Shown piece after piece: positions 44,474-61,531 of a DNA stretch of 64,000 nt. Where the stretch lies: NCBI GenBank assembly GCA_037127255.1, contig JBANSL010000002.1, positions 98,052,519 through 98,116,518 of the forward strand. The letters run 5' to 3'. Every line of letters begins with the position of its first letter. Positions within the stretch are counted from its first letter, which is position 1. A program made the position numbers and the translations under genes. The notes beneath the pieces are model-generated. The model did no database searches and was not told the origin of the DNA. It was given only the letters and a program-made list of their open reading frames with translations. Source of the DNA: Persicaria tinctoria. Lineage: Eukaryota > Streptophyta > Magnoliopsida > Caryophyllales > Polygonaceae.

Positions 44474-46682
44474 CTTTTTTTTTTTTTTTTTTATTCTTTT
44501 TTTTTTTATAAGGAAAAAATTCGGGTGGGCAAGCCCTACCCGGCAGCATCCTTGCGGATGAGGTCATTGAGACCTGGGTTGTTGTAAATATCACTACCAC
44601 GGGCAGAGTGGCAAAGGTGTGCAACCTTATCAGCCACTCTATTGCCCATACGTGGTACATGAACGTATCCTACTCCTTTTAGAGTTGATAACAGGACTTG
44701 GATGTCAGAGAGGATAAATTCAATCTCCCAAGGACATTTGGTTTTTTTATTTAGATGGTCTATGATTATTTTGCAATCGCCTTCAATTTGGATTCTGTCA
44801 ATGCGGAGTTGTAGTACTTTCTGGATCCCCAATTTGAGAGCAAGGGCTTCCGCTTTAATGGGAAGCTATTTTCCGAGGAATTTGTTTTCAATGGCAACCG
44901 GTCGGCCATTCCAGTCCCTAATAATGATACATGTCGTACTGTCGCCGTTGGGTAAAGACGAGCCATCGAAATTGAGTTTGAACCAATTCAGATGTGGTTT
45001 GCGCCATTTTATTGGGCGCTGTTTATCTATCTTTCTGGGACGGACCCCTGATGAAGGATAAGTACTTCCTTCCTCATCATCATCCGCCAGGGATGTTCTT
45101 TTCCATTTATCTATGTGTGATCTGACAAGGTGAAGGACTTGTTGGTATTCGGGGATTTTTACTTGCTGAAATAAGTGTTGATTCCTGATGTACCAAGTAG
45201 TCCACCAAGCAAAAGAGAGGTCAGACAAAGCAGTCGAGCTTAGGCTACTGCCAAGGCTAGATAGAATAGGTGTAAAATCCCGTGATTGGTTGATCAAACG
45301 GGCAGTTGTTGTTAGTTCGTGCCTTGGCAGTTGGTATAACTTCTTTATGAAAGGGCATTCCAAAAATAGGTGAGCCTCGTCTTCGGGGGCCATATTGCAA
45401 AGTGAGCAAGTAGCTGGAACCGCCGCCCCCCTACTGGACAACCGTACTGCAGTAGGCAGGCCCTTCTGTGCAATCTTCCATAAGAAATTCTTAACTTTTG
45501 GAGGAGCATCCATCTTCCAAATCCAAGCATTCCTGTCGGGCGTTGTTGTGGATTGTGCAGTTATCAGTTTGTAAGCACTGGCCGTAGTAAACCATCCTTC
45601 CCTGTCCGGCCACCAGTAAAGACGGTCTTGTAAGTTTGATGCTGGGAGTGGGATGTCTAGAATTTCTTTGACGATGCTGTTTGGTAGAACCTTTTGCAGC
45701 TTTTCTGTCCACCATTTTCCCCCCATGATGTAGTCACTAACGGTTTCATTCTGATCGTACCCCTGGAGGGTACCGATCCGAGACTGAATGGAGGATGTAG
45801 ATTTCCAATTATCCGTCCATCTCCTACCGACCAGATAAGACCTGATTTAAATTTGGCAATTAAGCCAACAAGCTTAGACCATTGCCAGGAGCTAGATCCC
45901 GATCGTTTGTAGTCGAAGATATTTGTAGAACGCAGGTATTTATGTCTGATTAGGGTTACCCAAATATTATTGGGTTCTGCCAGAATTTTCCACAGTAGTT
46001 TCATTTGAAGCGCGATATTCATTTCTCCCGATTTGCGGATTCCCAACCCGCCAAACTGCTTTGGTTTACATATCCTATCCCAGCTAATTAATGGCCGATA
46101 TTGCAAATCCTTATTCCAAAAGAAAGAACGATTTAATTGATCGAGCTCTTTATGTATAGCAATGGGGAGCATGAAGTTCTGCATTACATGCAAAGGCTTA
46201 GCCGATAGGTTAGAATTAATCAGTGTTGCACGACCCTGTTGAGAAAGCGCATTGGCCCTCCACTTCGACAGTTGTTGCTTGGATTTGCAGATGATATCTT
46301 CAAAAGTACTGCTTGTGACCCTACCATTAATTATAGGACAGCCCAGGTATTTCTCTAATGAGTTTTCGTTTGTAATGTTAAGGCAGTTCCGTAATTCAAG
46401 AATCCGTTGATCTGGAATCCCTGACGACGCTTGGAAACTAGACTTATGGTAATTAACCTTTTGACCTGACACTCTGCAGTATGAGTCGATTATTGATTTT
46501 ACTTTACAACCCGCATCCACACTCCCTTTGGAGAAGATGATTATGTCGTCTGCAAAGGAAAGAAAGGGAATACGGGGCCCGTTTTGTCCAATCGGAAAAC
46601 CAACGAGAGAGCGTTCCATGTTGGCTTCCGCAGTGAGCTGTCGTGCCAGAACCTCAGCACCCAATAGAAAAAATTTATAGTT
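44474..46682 (-). mobile_element. 5'-truncated L1-type LINE, 3' half of ORF2
   Basis: Minus-strand copy of the family at 672-4859. It starts inside the RT (FLLGAEVLARQLTAEAN; FADDIIIFSKGS near 46555), continues through the SRNSFFW-type region (ELDQLNRSFFWNKDLQYRPL), zf-RVT and RNase H (NFDGSSL near 44965) to the stop GCCGGGTAG at 44538-44546, with a poly(A) tail (T runs at 44474-44513 on the plus strand). Frame changes near 45660-45730 and 44830-44870 break the ORF. The tail end lies about 285 bp upstream of the eIF4B start codon, so the LINE sits in or against that gene's promoter. Confidence 0.9.
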
Positions 46683-46717
46683 TAAACTTTTCAAATAAAA
46701 AAAAAATTAGCTTATAT

Positions 46718-47250
46718 ATATATATTTTTTTTTTTTATTAGGTAAAAATTCGAAGGTCAGACATGTCTGACTCATCGAGAGGCCGACCGAAGTCGGCAGA
46801 CGGCGAACCGTCTAACAGATCACCTAAAAACAGAAATACAAATAAAAGGCGTAATGAACCAAACAGAACTAAACTCTACAACAAACGTTCCAAGAAGACC
46901 AAACACCCTAAAAGCTGAGGAAGCCACCGAAGAACGCAGCCAAGCACCACCGAACAGTAGCACCGCGGGCCAGTAGTACAGCAGGACACTAACTCCTGTG
47001 GGTAGTGCAGATGAGCTCCAAGGAAAACTCTCCCGAATACGGAGTCACCTTTAAGCGCACCACCTCGACCCCAGCCAGACCCGACTACAGACTCCATGCC
47101 CCCCAACCAAGCAGAAGATCTCTTAGAAACATCAGTAGCAGAGCTGCAAACTGCTCGAACAAAACGCTATCAAGCTTTCACCTGCAAAAGTATCGACAAA
47201 CCCTTGCGGGATTTTCTCAAACCCTTTCGGGTGGTTATACTCAATACCCA
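46718..47250 (-). mobile_element. Retroposon 3'-end-like fragment
   Basis: On the minus strand, GC-richer sequence runs into AATTTTTACCTAATAAAA and a poly(A) run (T run at 46726-46738). The shape, a 3' UTR-like stretch plus A tail, suggests a LINE or SINE 3' end inserted beside the truncated LINE. It contains the small palindromes CAGACATGTCTG (46758-46769) and CCGACCGAAGTCGG. No protein domain is recognised; family unassigned. Confidence 0.45.
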
Positions 47251-47265
47251 AATTGGGTGGGTTTG

Positions 47266-47301
<36 letters not shown>

Positions 47302-47339
47302 CCTTACTTCCATAAAGGCAAGGGAACGCAGCTGCACAC

Positions 47340-47480
47340 GGTTTAGCCAACGTTAGGCCTATATTTGACACTCTGTTTTTTGACAAGAGCTCTTTGCCTA
47401 ATGTTGTTCTTGTAAGCTACGATGGGGATTTGATTGAATAAAGCTTTATCTGTTTGATCTCAAAAAAAAAATAAAAAAAT
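47340..47480 (+). mobile_element. Retroposed tail fragment with poly(A)
   Basis: Plus-strand sequence ending GAATAAAGCTTTATCTGTTTGATCTC followed by A-rich sequence (47462-47480), the typical 3' end of plant LINEs or processed transcripts. A TG/TA microsatellite lies just before it (47266-47300). Too short to classify. Confidence 0.4.
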
Positions 47481-49663
47481 AAAGGCAGCAAGTCTGCCTT
47501 ACTGTTTTTTACTAATTTTACTATATTAGCCGTCGGATATCGATTTTATAAAGTTTTGTGCGGTCCAGATCGATTCATGCCTTCTTTACTAAGGATATCC
47601 CTCAGAGTTTGATTTTAAAAATATTGATTTTTTTGTTTAGAGGGGCTTTTCGGTCCTTCCTCCCTCTGGGTTCCTTCTCCGCCTCTGGCTTTCCTTCTCC
47701 ACCGACTCTGGCTCTCCTTCTCCGGAGTATAGCCGGCGCCCTTTGGTTCCATCTCCAGTCTTCTCAATCTTCTTTGCCTATGTTCGGCCTCCTCTTCGTC
47801 TCTTCTTTGTGGTCCGCCCTCCTCGTCGTATCTTCTTCCAGGTCCGATTACCTCCTTCGCCGCTTCTTTGTTAATTCCTTGTGGTCTCTTCCCTTTGTAC
47901 TGATCTCTGGTGAGTTCTTCCGCCACTATTCTTATTCATCGGTGCACTTCTTCTCGATCTTGGTTGCTGATTTCGATACATATCTCTGTGTATTATTCAC
48001 ACTTCAGTTGCTCGCCGATTTTGCCCCCCTGCACCTTCGATTCCATCCAAAAAGCCTCAGACAATTGCCTTTCCTCATTCCCTCGTTTCTCAGTCTTTAG
48101 GTGGGCAATCCCGACCGGTAGTGATTTTTCCCAAGAGCAGGTATGTCTTCAATTTTTCTTTTGAAAACCACAAAATTTTGGGTTTAAGTTTTTGGATTGG
48201 AGGATTTGAATGGATCAAAATTTTAAATTTAGGGTTAATTTGTTTTGGGTTATGAACAATAAAAATTCTGGAAATTAGGTTTGGAATTTTGATTTGGGTA
48301 TTTGGTTTTTGGATTTGGGTTTCAGGGTTTAGGGCTTAGAAATCAGATTTGTTTGGGTTTTTTTTTGCAATTGATTTGTTTGAAAGCCGTTGATTTAGTT
48401 ATTCACTCTGTATTTAGGTTGATGATTGCTTAGTTTATAGGTTTTGGGTTCACTGATTGATGACCTTGCTCACCTCTAATCTTTCTCTATCTTAGACTCA
48501 ATCGGGTATACATCAGGAAGCATGATTGGGGCTTGATACTGATGATTTACGCCACCAATATACTGATGAAGCCGACCATAAGTGAACATCTTCCGTTTTT
48601 CTATTAACCGTATTTCCGAGATTCGATTTCGTCCATGTTTTCATCTTCTGTTCCCCTTATTTTTGTTTTGTTCAGTCTTTCCATTCGCTTCATATCTCTT
48701 AACGAGGTCAAGGAACCAACATTCTCATTTCTACTTTTTAGATATCGAGTGATCATGATGACTCGGTTGTGCAAATTTAATGTAAGTTGTCCTCTACTTT
48801 TTGCAGTTGGGGTGTATTGATTTGTGTTTAAGGTTTGACAATTACAAACTGGTGAAATTTAGGATCTAAAGATCAAATTTTATTACGCACTCAAGGTGCT
48901 CGATGAAATGACTAAGATTTGCTTGTACCTTATTTTGGGGTCGATGAAATGACTAAGGTTTGCTTGTAGCTTAGTTTGGGTTTTGTCTAACCGACAATTG
49001 ATTTCCAAAGCAAGATTTGCTTCTTTGACATGTATAATCTAATGAAAAACATGTTTTTGATGCCTCAAAGTATTATCAAACAAATTTTTTTGGACAATAT
49101 CCATTAGAATTGTAGTGACAATTCATGCTTTGAGGGCACCCTTTATGGGTTATTTTGATGTCTACTTGAATAATTGGAAGTGAGAATTAGGATTTATTTA
49201 CTCATGTTTATTAGTATTTTGTAAGGGGCCCTTGAATGGGTGCTTCCGTTAGATCATAACAAGGTAAATATGGCTTGCATTAATTAGGCAAACCTCTTGA
49301 GTATTATTTTAGTTTAAAGTCCCCGGTTTCTTACAAGTTTGACCTCAGTGGCAGCATATGTTAGCAGGTTTGAAAATCTCTTTAGCAATGCATTCAAGAA
49401 TGGTGATCTTGTTCATTTTAAGGATGACAGATGCTATATGAAGCAGTTCAGCCCTTTTCCAAAGAGGTATCTTTGCCTACACTTTCTGTGCCATCTCCCT
49501 CTTCATGAGTGTATACTGTTGCAATTTGACATTGAGAATCATCATATAAAACCCCAAATACAGAACTATAATCCATCAAAGTTCATTTAGGTGAAAGAGG
49601 TATTGAGAGAGATTAAGAATTCAGTGGGATATTTGGTTAAGGTTATCTACGCCTTAAATTGCA
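47481..49663. other. Gene-free AT-rich tract, left part
   Basis: No recognised protein. Exon/intron-like texture (splice-like CAG|GTAT, T-rich stretches), but small open frames do not match known domains. A 47-bp segment with GATGAAATGACTAAG is duplicated in tandem near 48901-48980. Could be captured or decayed gene sequence within a larger transposon. Confidence 0.35.
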
Positions 49664-53243
<3,580 letters not shown>

Positions 53244-53329
53244 CATATATAAATATATAGGCAAATTGTTGTTGACGTCGTCAAAGCATAGCAAAATTAA
53301 ATGCTAGCTAGGTACGTAGCTTTAATTTC

Positions 53330-54110
53330 CAAAGCCGAAGCTTACAAGGCACGCATAGGAGGAAGGGGATCAGAATGAAATCCCGGGAAATCCGGATCAA
53401 CTTGGGGCGCAAGGGAGAGACCGTGGGGAGCAAGGAAATAAGCAACCGTGGGGCGCAAGGGAATCAACCGGGGAAGGCCGGGCAACACCAAGCGACGACG
53501 GCAAGTTTAGTCCAACGACATCGGGGAAGAGGGAGACCGGAAGACAGACCGGAGGGGCTGCACTCAACGACCCAACAACCCCAAATTAGGAAACGATGAA
53601 GGCAGCCATGCCACCGACCGAAGACCACCACCCCACCCGAAACCGGAAAAACCAAGGCGCCACCGGCAATAGAGGCCGGAGGAAGGACTGAAAGCGGAGG
53701 AAAAAACACCTCAAACAGACCCACCCCAAACCGAGAGTCCCCAAAAGAAAGAGGCATCGGCAACAGGGCCGGGCACTAGACCGGAACCCCAACCCAATTG
53801 CAAGGATGTAGGAACGATTCGACCTCGCGGGAACTGACCCCAGGAGGAAGGATGAGGAAGGAACCCAGATCGAGGGGCAAACCGAGATAGGCCAAGAATT
53901 AGATAGCCAGGAGTACACAAACTCTCGCCAAAACAGAGGCGATCGGAGCTAGGTTGACTCGGCCGGAGCCGGGATGAGACGGCCGTAGAACATCCAGTTA
54001 GACTATGGGATGAGCCATGGAGAGATTAGGCTTGGAGAGGGTTCGAAAGAAAATTTTGGGCTCCTCCCTCTCTCTAGAAATCTAGAGAGAGGTCAGAGGT
54101 TTTTCTCCCG
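53330..54110 (-). mobile_element. GC-rich retroposon-like fragment
   Basis: Isolated GC-rich block between AT-rich flanks. On the minus strand it starts with TCTCTCTAGATTTCTAGAGA-type palindromic sequence (54072-54091) and continues with long G/T- and CCGG-rich sequence resembling plant LINE 5' UTRs. Open frames in it are compositional and match no domain. Assignment to a LINE 5' region is an inference. Confidence 0.3.
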
Positions 54111-55181
54111 AGATTCAATTTAGCTTATATGTCATATTCACTATCATTTATTTTTTCAATCAATCCCCTTTTTCTTTTCTTTTTTCCTTTTTACAATTAA
54201 TTTTTGTATTTGAAATAATCAGGGTATTTAATACAGTATATATATACTACTTAACTTATAGTAGTATATATTTGTAAATCTTTATATACTATCAGAGTGT
54301 CTATTTTGAATGATCATATATTCTCATATGAGTTTCTTCTTATAAGTAAAATAAAAAATATTAAACTAATATTTTATTTAATTGTATAATACTAATTTTA
54401 TTTATTTTTATTTTATTTATTTTAATATTTTATTTTATGAGTTTCTTCTTATAAATAGATTGTGCACGAGATATAAATAAAATAACATCATCTATTGATT
54501 TCGGGAGGACCGTCGAACATACAATAAAACGGAAATACAAGAAAGAAAGAAAAAAGGTGCAATCCTCACGTTACATGTGCACTGATATGAACGAAACTAA
54601 GCAGGACTAAAACTGAAACGGTGAGAACGCTGACGAAAAACGAAGCCAACACTATTGATGTCTTTTGTAAGTATGGCTATGGAATAATTTAATTTATATT
54701 TTTAGCAATTAACTTATATATATCATGACTTATAATACTTTATATAAAGGAAATTTTTTCCTAAAATCAACCACAAGTCGTGGGACGAGTATATCTATCT
54801 ATGGACTTAAGGTTTATTTGAATGTCCATTCATTATGACATCAAGGACAGGGTGGGCAACTCAAAACACTCCATTATATACAAAAGAAAAAAAAAAACAG
54901 AAGACAAAGTGAAATCAAGCGCTTCAAATGACAAGGAAAAATAATAATGAGAAAGAACTATCTGCCACCAAGGCCAGCTACTGATTCATAGTCTCCGCAA
55001 CGACCCACCTTCCAGCTTAAGGAAACAGCTCTGGCAAGCTCCAAATGTGTGCACCTCAATGACCACCTTTGTTCAACCAAAACAGCTCTGATCCTTGCAA
55101 CACCGATAAGCTAGAGCAAGCCCTCTTTGCTTTCCAGGTAAATTAGATGGAAGATATCCTCTGAGAATCACCTCAACCTAC
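54111..55181. other. Intergenic region left of the NIPA gene
   Basis: AT-rich, no gene found. The right part (after about 54900) contains a non-coding stretch that may be the 3' UTR of the NIPA gene. Confidence 0.45.
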
Positions 55182-58100
55182 TCATTTAAAATAGTCAGCA
55201 TTATGCAGAGCAATGAGGTGCTCAGCTTCAGGACTCTTCTGTGCATCCTCCGTTTCATTCCAACTTCTCGGCCCTGAATGGAGTTGCATTATCACTTCAG
55301 CAATCAGCTAGAAAGCAAGTTGGTTGTGTGTGTCCAAAAGCAAAACAGAAAACAGAGAGGAAAAAAAAAATTACAATATGATGGAGCAGAATAAGCTTAC
55401 TCGATGAATTGGCTTGTTCCTGATCTCTAGTTGCATGCAGTATGATAGAGCCTGACAATACAGTAATAAATCCACATATTTCGGATGCTATACTACTGGC
55501 ATCCTGCCCTGACCAATCCTGAGAAAAAAAAAATGCAAAAGGCGCAACATGAGCTCCCATATCTAATGAAAAGGGCCTGATGGCCCCCTAGGGATGCACC
55601 TTAAATTCAGCAAAGGCAAGTACCTTGAACATTATTGCATTTGCAGCAATGGTGAGGCTTGTGAACATCACATAATATATCGGAGACACAATAGCTGCGT
55701 TAAATGTATCCAAAGCCTGCAAGAATGATACACCAACAGAACTTCTCATGGTTATGAGATAACTAATATCTGACTGAATGTCAGAGCCAACAGGAAGTAA
55801 AAGCAAAAGATCATATCAACCTTGTTCAGGTAATTCAATTGTGTGACAACACAGATTGCTGCTACGGTTAGAAAAAACCAAGTCTGTGCATATACAAACT
55901 GATTTGTCCCCTCTAGTGTAAGCTTTATAGCAATCCCAATAGCCTTTATGCTCACAACCTGCACGGTACCAAGTAAACTACTGAGTATAATGAAGAATTG
56001 GCACAATGCCCATTATAAGAGGCACTTTGCGAAAAAACCAATTTTTCTCAAAGTTTGCAAAAATAACCCTTCCTGAAGAGGAGAGGCCCATTTTAACCTT
56101 TCAAAACTTAGCTTCTCATTTAATTCATTAGGTGATACATTTACAACTCATGTAATATTAAAATGAGTCCCATTGTTTATAAAAATTCTGTTACTCTTAT
56201 GACATGATAAATAAATAAATACATAAATAAATAAGAGAAGCAAGAGACTTTTATAAACAGCAAAACAAATTTTTATGCTACATGACATGTAAATGTATCA
56301 CCCATCGAGCAAAAATAAAAGTCATGTTTTGAAAGGGTAAAGTCAACCTCGTCTCTTCAACAAGAGTTATATTTGCTTTTTTTTTTTGGAAAAATGGGTT
56401 ATTTTTCACAAAGTGAGATTTAAAATGGGTTAATATTGCAAATCACCCACATTATAATGGCATAACAAACTTCAGAGAATCAAATCAACAAACATACTGT
56501 TAATGAACCTATCAAAGAACAAATTCCCAAGTACACGAGCACATTTGAGTGTCCATAGCGTGGCTGAAAGTGCAAAATTAAAGTTGCTACTATGGATATT
56601 GAAGCCACCACGTAAACTAAAAATGCTGTTGAACATAGAAAAGAAAGAGTAAAATATGTGAGTACAAGGGAGTATGGTGCAATTATATCTTGAGTTTTGA
56701 GCATAAGATTTAGCTGAAAGTACCTAGTTCAGTTGCAAGTTCCCAAACTTCTAGGACAGAACTTGGCGATTCTTCTTGAGGTGCATGTAGAACAATCACA
56801 ACGGAACCAACAATGCAGCACACACAACCCATGACACCTAATAGTGACATGCTTTCTTTAAGCATAAAATGTGCCAAAACAGCACTGAGAAATGTCATGT
56901 GTCAGCTGTGAGTTAAACCTTGAGGTCAACACAAAAGAGAGCTCATGAAATCCATGTTACCTGATTATTATGCTAAGTGCACCAAGTGGTGTCACAAGAA
57001 CTGCTGGAGCATAGACATATGCCACAAAATTAGCAACCTCTCCAATAATCACTGTACAGTGAAAATATAGACAACCAAGAGTAAGAATCTCCCAGAAACA
57101 ACAATAAAATAATACTGATTATATAAAGAAATCCATCAGAAAAGGAGAATAAGTTGGAGGATTATTCTTCGAAAGTGCACTAATTAACTTCAGGTTCAGA
57201 GTTGCATTTAAAAGTGTCACATCTCAAAAAATGGATAGGGCTTGGAATTGAAAAGAAGAAGAAAAGAGATACAAAATCATTATTAAGGATAGATAAACAG
57301 CATTTCTGAAATTTCATACTTGTTACCATCCCTGCCCACCACAGTGGCTCTAGCAAGTATGTGTAACCTCCGTATCCTGCATCAACCAGACCAAAAGGAC
57401 TGAGCACCAATCCAATGAACATTCTCCAATAATAGTACAAAATGGTAAGACAAAGTCACATGAGAATCAAAAAGCTATTACTTTAATGTTGAGAAGTGAA
57501 AATGCACAGCAAGCTAGGTTTTAAGTGTGATTTATAAAGAAAATAAATTTGGTATAAAAAAACAGTTAAAACATAATTAATAATTGCCTCTGGCCGTTCT
57601 TGCACTATGTCTTTGGTTCCCCATATTGCATACCACTTCTGATATGCTGCCCGTACATTAGTCTAAAAGCAACCAACTCATATGTGCTAAAATCTAGTTT
57701 TAGTTTTATATAGTCTTTTATTGCATATTAGGAGAATTTTGTTCCTTTGTTGGAAGCTTTAATGTCATAAGATTAGGGAAGTTCTAGATCAGGTTAGTGA
57801 TGAGAAGAACCTAGAATAACAACAACAACAATAATAACAAAAAAGTGAATAATAGGCTCAGAAAATAAAGTCTCAGCTCTTAATTAGGCATCCTGTTATT
57901 TTCTTATGTAAAAGGCTTTTTTGCCTTAGAATTGATGGGAAATTAGTTGCTCTGCAGAAGGCTTAGTGAAAACTGTGGCAAAGGGTGTGTGGCTCCTTTG
58001 CCCTATCACTAAGATTATGGCTGATAAACCTCCTTATGCTATAAAAGGAAAAGGATAATGGATGGCACTCGAGTTGCAAGAACTCGGAACTTCATGTGCA

Positions 58101-58993
58101 CATCCCCGCCAAAAGTGAATAAAAGAAATGAAGAGAAAAATTTGTAAGGGCTACAACATAAATAAGCAAAGCTGATAACATAGATCCTTAATTAAACTTG
58201 TTACTTGCAGTACAGTGATGATATCGGTTTTTTAAGGCAAGATACCAAGCCTATACAACTACTCAAGTACAGTATTAACTTAAGGTCGAACAGTGATGAT
58301 ATTGATTTTTTACGGTCCTAACCTAATGATTTGTTGCTTTAGGGCTATTATTTCTTCAAACACAAAACTGAAAATCACGATCACAAGAAAAAATGAAATA
58401 TGACACCTCAGAAGCCACTTTTAGCAGTTTCATACGACCCAATCATCTTAGAATTCTGTAATTTATCAATAGAAGCAGTTCTGACGAATATGTAACACAA
58501 GCAGCAATGGAGCAAAAGCCACTTTCCAAAGTACCGTTGGTTATAAGTTCAAACACTAAAATGAGGCATCAAATAAACATCCCCAAAACAAAAGATAGGT
58601 TTAAGATCAAGCCTTGCGAAGAATCTCAAGGGGCCAATCAAATAATCCTCTGGAAATCTGGATGGGCAAAAGGAACTCCATATTTGATAAACTAAGGCCA
58701 ATTAGGAATCCTGATATATAACAACCTCACAAAGGTGAATTCTCTAAAAATTATTTGAAGTTGAGCAAGTAATTAGCACAAACCGGCCAACTGGTGATTA
58801 TGAATCATATTGCATAATTTTGGAATAGAAAAGAAGGGGGGAATGCAGAATGAATAATACCTGCAGGAGTGCCAGAGGCAGCAGCACGGAGGAGACCTTT
58901 TCTCTTCAAGATGAAGCTAGTTCCAATGAAGGTGCTGGACGAAACCGCAAGTATCAAGCCTATGGTATTCTCCGACACCATCTCCCAAATCAC
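55182..58993 (-). CDS. NIPA-type magnesium transporter (DUF803)
   Basis: Nine exons on the minus strand: 58993-58861, 57376-57320, 57051-56961, 56884-56724, 56625-56498, 55958-55821, 55716-55624, 55518-55401, 55294-55182. They join to 1,032 nt, 343 residues, every junction in phase with GT..AG. Family signature sequences: [21 protein letters not shown] (TM1), [74 protein letters not shown], and [19 protein letters not shown]. About nine membrane spans. The NIPA family moves Mg2+ or is linked to endosomal membranes; direction and location here are unknown. Intron 1 (57377-58860) is the longest. The short C-terminal tail after the last span is Ser/Glu-rich. The start could be Met5 (MVSENT) instead. 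Confidence 0.93.
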
Positions 58994-58999
58994 TTTGCT

Positions 59000-60762
59000 T
59001 GGTCGGACAATCCGATCAAGTCAGCAAAGGCCAGAGTTGGCACGGTCCTCTCAGTGTCGACGAAAGACGCAAATTGAAAACATAAACAGGATCTCCGCCT
59101 TATAATCAATTGAATCACAAATTAAACGCATGAATTCAATCTAACTCGAGATTATATTCTGAGAGAGAGAAAGGGAGGGAGTCATCGAGAAGTCGGACGG
59201 AAGAAGATTAATGGGGAGCATTGATTAGATGGAGTGGCAGCGATACAGTGGTGCGAAATCAAAAGTGGGTGGATGGGGCAATGGCTATTGGCTAGATAGA
59301 TGGATCGCTGATTTTGGGGACGGAATCCAGGCTGGAAGAGTGGACTCTTCAATCAAGAGGTAAGATCTAAAAAACTTAATGAGGGACGAGGTGAGGTGTT
59401 TATGGGGAAAACGACGGAATCGTTTGCCGTTTGGTTGGTCTCTCGAAATCAATCAATCAATCTCTCTCTCTCTCTCTCTCTGAGATCATCTACAAATAAT
59501 ACGGAGTAGTACAGTACTGTATTAGATGGAGTATTCTGGATTTGGGCCTCTTTCTAAATTCTTAGGGTAGACTTTACAAATGTAACCCGGTAATCTTACC
59601 CTCTTCTTAAGTTATGGGCCACTTAGTTACAGACCGTCGAAGCAAATACTACAGTAACGAATAGCGGCCTTCAAGCATCAACGTACTGCAAGTGGTTGTA
59701 GCTGAAATTCTCTGAGATCATCAACGTACTGCAAGCCTTCAAACATGCTATAGGAATTCGAAGTCAAGACCAAATCATTTAAATTCTTACCCCATACCAA
59801 CTAACCAACCAAGTTAAGCAAATTACTTAATTTTTTATTCAAATTAACTTGTTTTAACCCTTAAATTATCAAAAAATTACATATTTTTAATTTTTTTTTA
59901 CGATTTCCTTCGATCCAAGAGCTCGAGCCACCTCATGCCCCCTCTCTCATCCCCTGGCTGAAATGACATAAAATCACACTAGACTGGACTAGGAGAACGA
60001 CATGGAGTACTACATAGATAGATGGCTCGTCAAGGGTTAACCTTAGAGACTTTGGGTTGGGAGCAGACGCATCCAAGAAAAAGAGTTTGAATTTTGATAA
60101 ATAAAAAATGGGTGTAGAAAGTGCCAAAGTGCTAATGTGCTATGGATTAGTGAACCTACCATGCTTTTTATATTTAGTCTAGGGTATCATTCTCATCTCA
60201 TCTCATCTCATATATTATGTCAACTTACTTTTGGGTATTATATATATTGTGCGTTTTTTCTAATGATTTTAATTGGAATATTTTGTCCACTTCGATAGCA
60301 CGCCGCCCTAATTTATATTTACACCATCTACTCCTTACCTTAGTCTAGACTATTAACCAAAAGGACCTAAATGACTCGCGATCGATTGTTTCCCGAACTA
60401 TATATATAAAGATAAGATGTAACTAAAATTGGGAAACAACCCTTCAATTCAAGATCTCGAGTTATCAAACAAAGTTAACTGTTTTAGGGATTTTTTATTG
60501 CCAAATAAAGGCTTAGCAACGTACATATCATCGTCAATCAATACTTCAATAGTGCTGCTGTTGCTAGTGCCCGCGATAACGGGATACATCCGGCATATCT
60601 ATCTATCTTATTAATGGCGGTTCATGTCAACACACATACAAGAACCACAGCAACACCAGATGAAGATCAGACACACAAGCGCACATCAACTTCAAAAACA
60701 GATCCACAATTAATTAAGAAACCGACACCGAATGCACGCACACATACTAGATGGAAATCAAT
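59000..60762. other. Region between NIPA and cyclophilin
   Basis: Left part is the NIPA 5' UTR/promoter, with a TC microsatellite at 59461-59481; the right part includes the cyclophilin 3' UTR (about 60600-60762). A short TCTCA repeat occurs at 60190-60213. No additional gene seen. Confidence 0.5.
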
Positions 60763-61281
60763 TCAAGAGAGTTGGCCACAGTCAGCGATCATAACAGGCC
60801 TGGAGGTACTCCCGCTGTCAGATCCCACTTTCTCAATGGCCTGGACCACATTCATCCCCTCCACGACGTGGCCGAACACGCAGTGCTTCCCGTCGAGCCA
60901 CTCCGTCTTGTCAGTGCAGATGAAGAACTGAGATCCGTTGGTGTTGCGACCTGAATTGGCCATGGAGAGGATGCCGGGGCCAGTGTGCTTCTTGATGAAG
61001 TTCTCGTCGTCGAACTTGGAGCCGTAGATGGATTCGCCTCCGGTGCCGTTGCCTCTGGTGAAGTCGCCGCCCTGGCACATGAATCCGGGGATCACACGGT
61101 GGAACACGGATCCTTTGAAGTGGAGGGGCTTTCCGGAGCGACCGACGCCCTTCTCGCCGGTACAGAGAGCGCGGAAGTTCTCGGCGGTGCGGGGGACGAC
61201 GTCGGCGTAAAGTTCCATGACAATACGGCCGGCTGGCTGGCCGCCGACGGTCATGTCGAAGTAAACCCTAGGGTTGGCCAT
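60763..61281 (-). CDS. Cytosolic cyclophilin (peptidyl-prolyl isomerase)
   Basis: Intronless, 172 residues, the normal length of plant cytosolic single-domain cyclophilins (ROC1/CYP18 type). Active-site residues are all present: Arg62, Phe67 and Gln70 in [15 protein letters not shown], Trp128 in [12 protein letters not shown] and His133. The plant-type seven-residue divergent loop (about [11 protein letters not shown]) with two cysteine-bearing segments (Cys40 and others) is present. It catalyses cis-trans isomerisation of X-Pro bonds and binds cyclosporin-type ligands; no signal or targeting sequence is seen. High GC against AT-rich flanks. Confidence 0.97.
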   Translation of the reverse strand: MANPRVYFDMTVGGQPAGRIVMELYADVVPRTAENFRALCTGEKGVGRSGKPLHFKGSVFHRVIPGFMCQGGDFTRGNGTGGESIYGSKFDDENFIKKHTGPGILSMANSGRNTNGSQFFICTDKTEWLDGKHCVFGHVVEGMNVVQAIEKVGSDSGSTSRPVMIADCGQLS

Positions 61282-61384
61282 TAGATTGGATCTGGGGAAA
61301 GGAAGGGATATGTTAAGGGTTCGATGAATTGATAGATAGGGAATTAGGGATGGCCTGCGGAGAACGACTGCAGAGTCTAGAGAG

Positions 61385-61392
61385 TATAAATA
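61385..61392 (-). promoter_or_regulatory. Candidate TATA box of the cyclophilin gene
   Basis: TATTTATA on the minus strand about 105 bp upstream of the ATG, a normal distance for a plant gene with a short 5' UTR. Position-based only. Confidence 0.45.
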
Positions 61393-61531
61393 GACCCTCT
61401 GCCCTCCGGGTTAACAATATCTTCAGATGAGTAACCTCGACCGTTGATGGATTAAAAGATTTCAACTATAGTTACGGATCTAACTATGGTCAGTGGAATA
61501 TGCTTTTGGATTTTTATTTTATTTTTATAAG

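Noticed and set aside
53464..53920. Open frames in the GC-rich block
   Set aside because: Overlapping frames with Trp/Gly/Phe-rich composition and no domain; non-coding retroposon-like DNA is more likely.
60985..61284. Antisense frame over cyclophilin
   Set aside because: Shadow of the cyclophilin codons.
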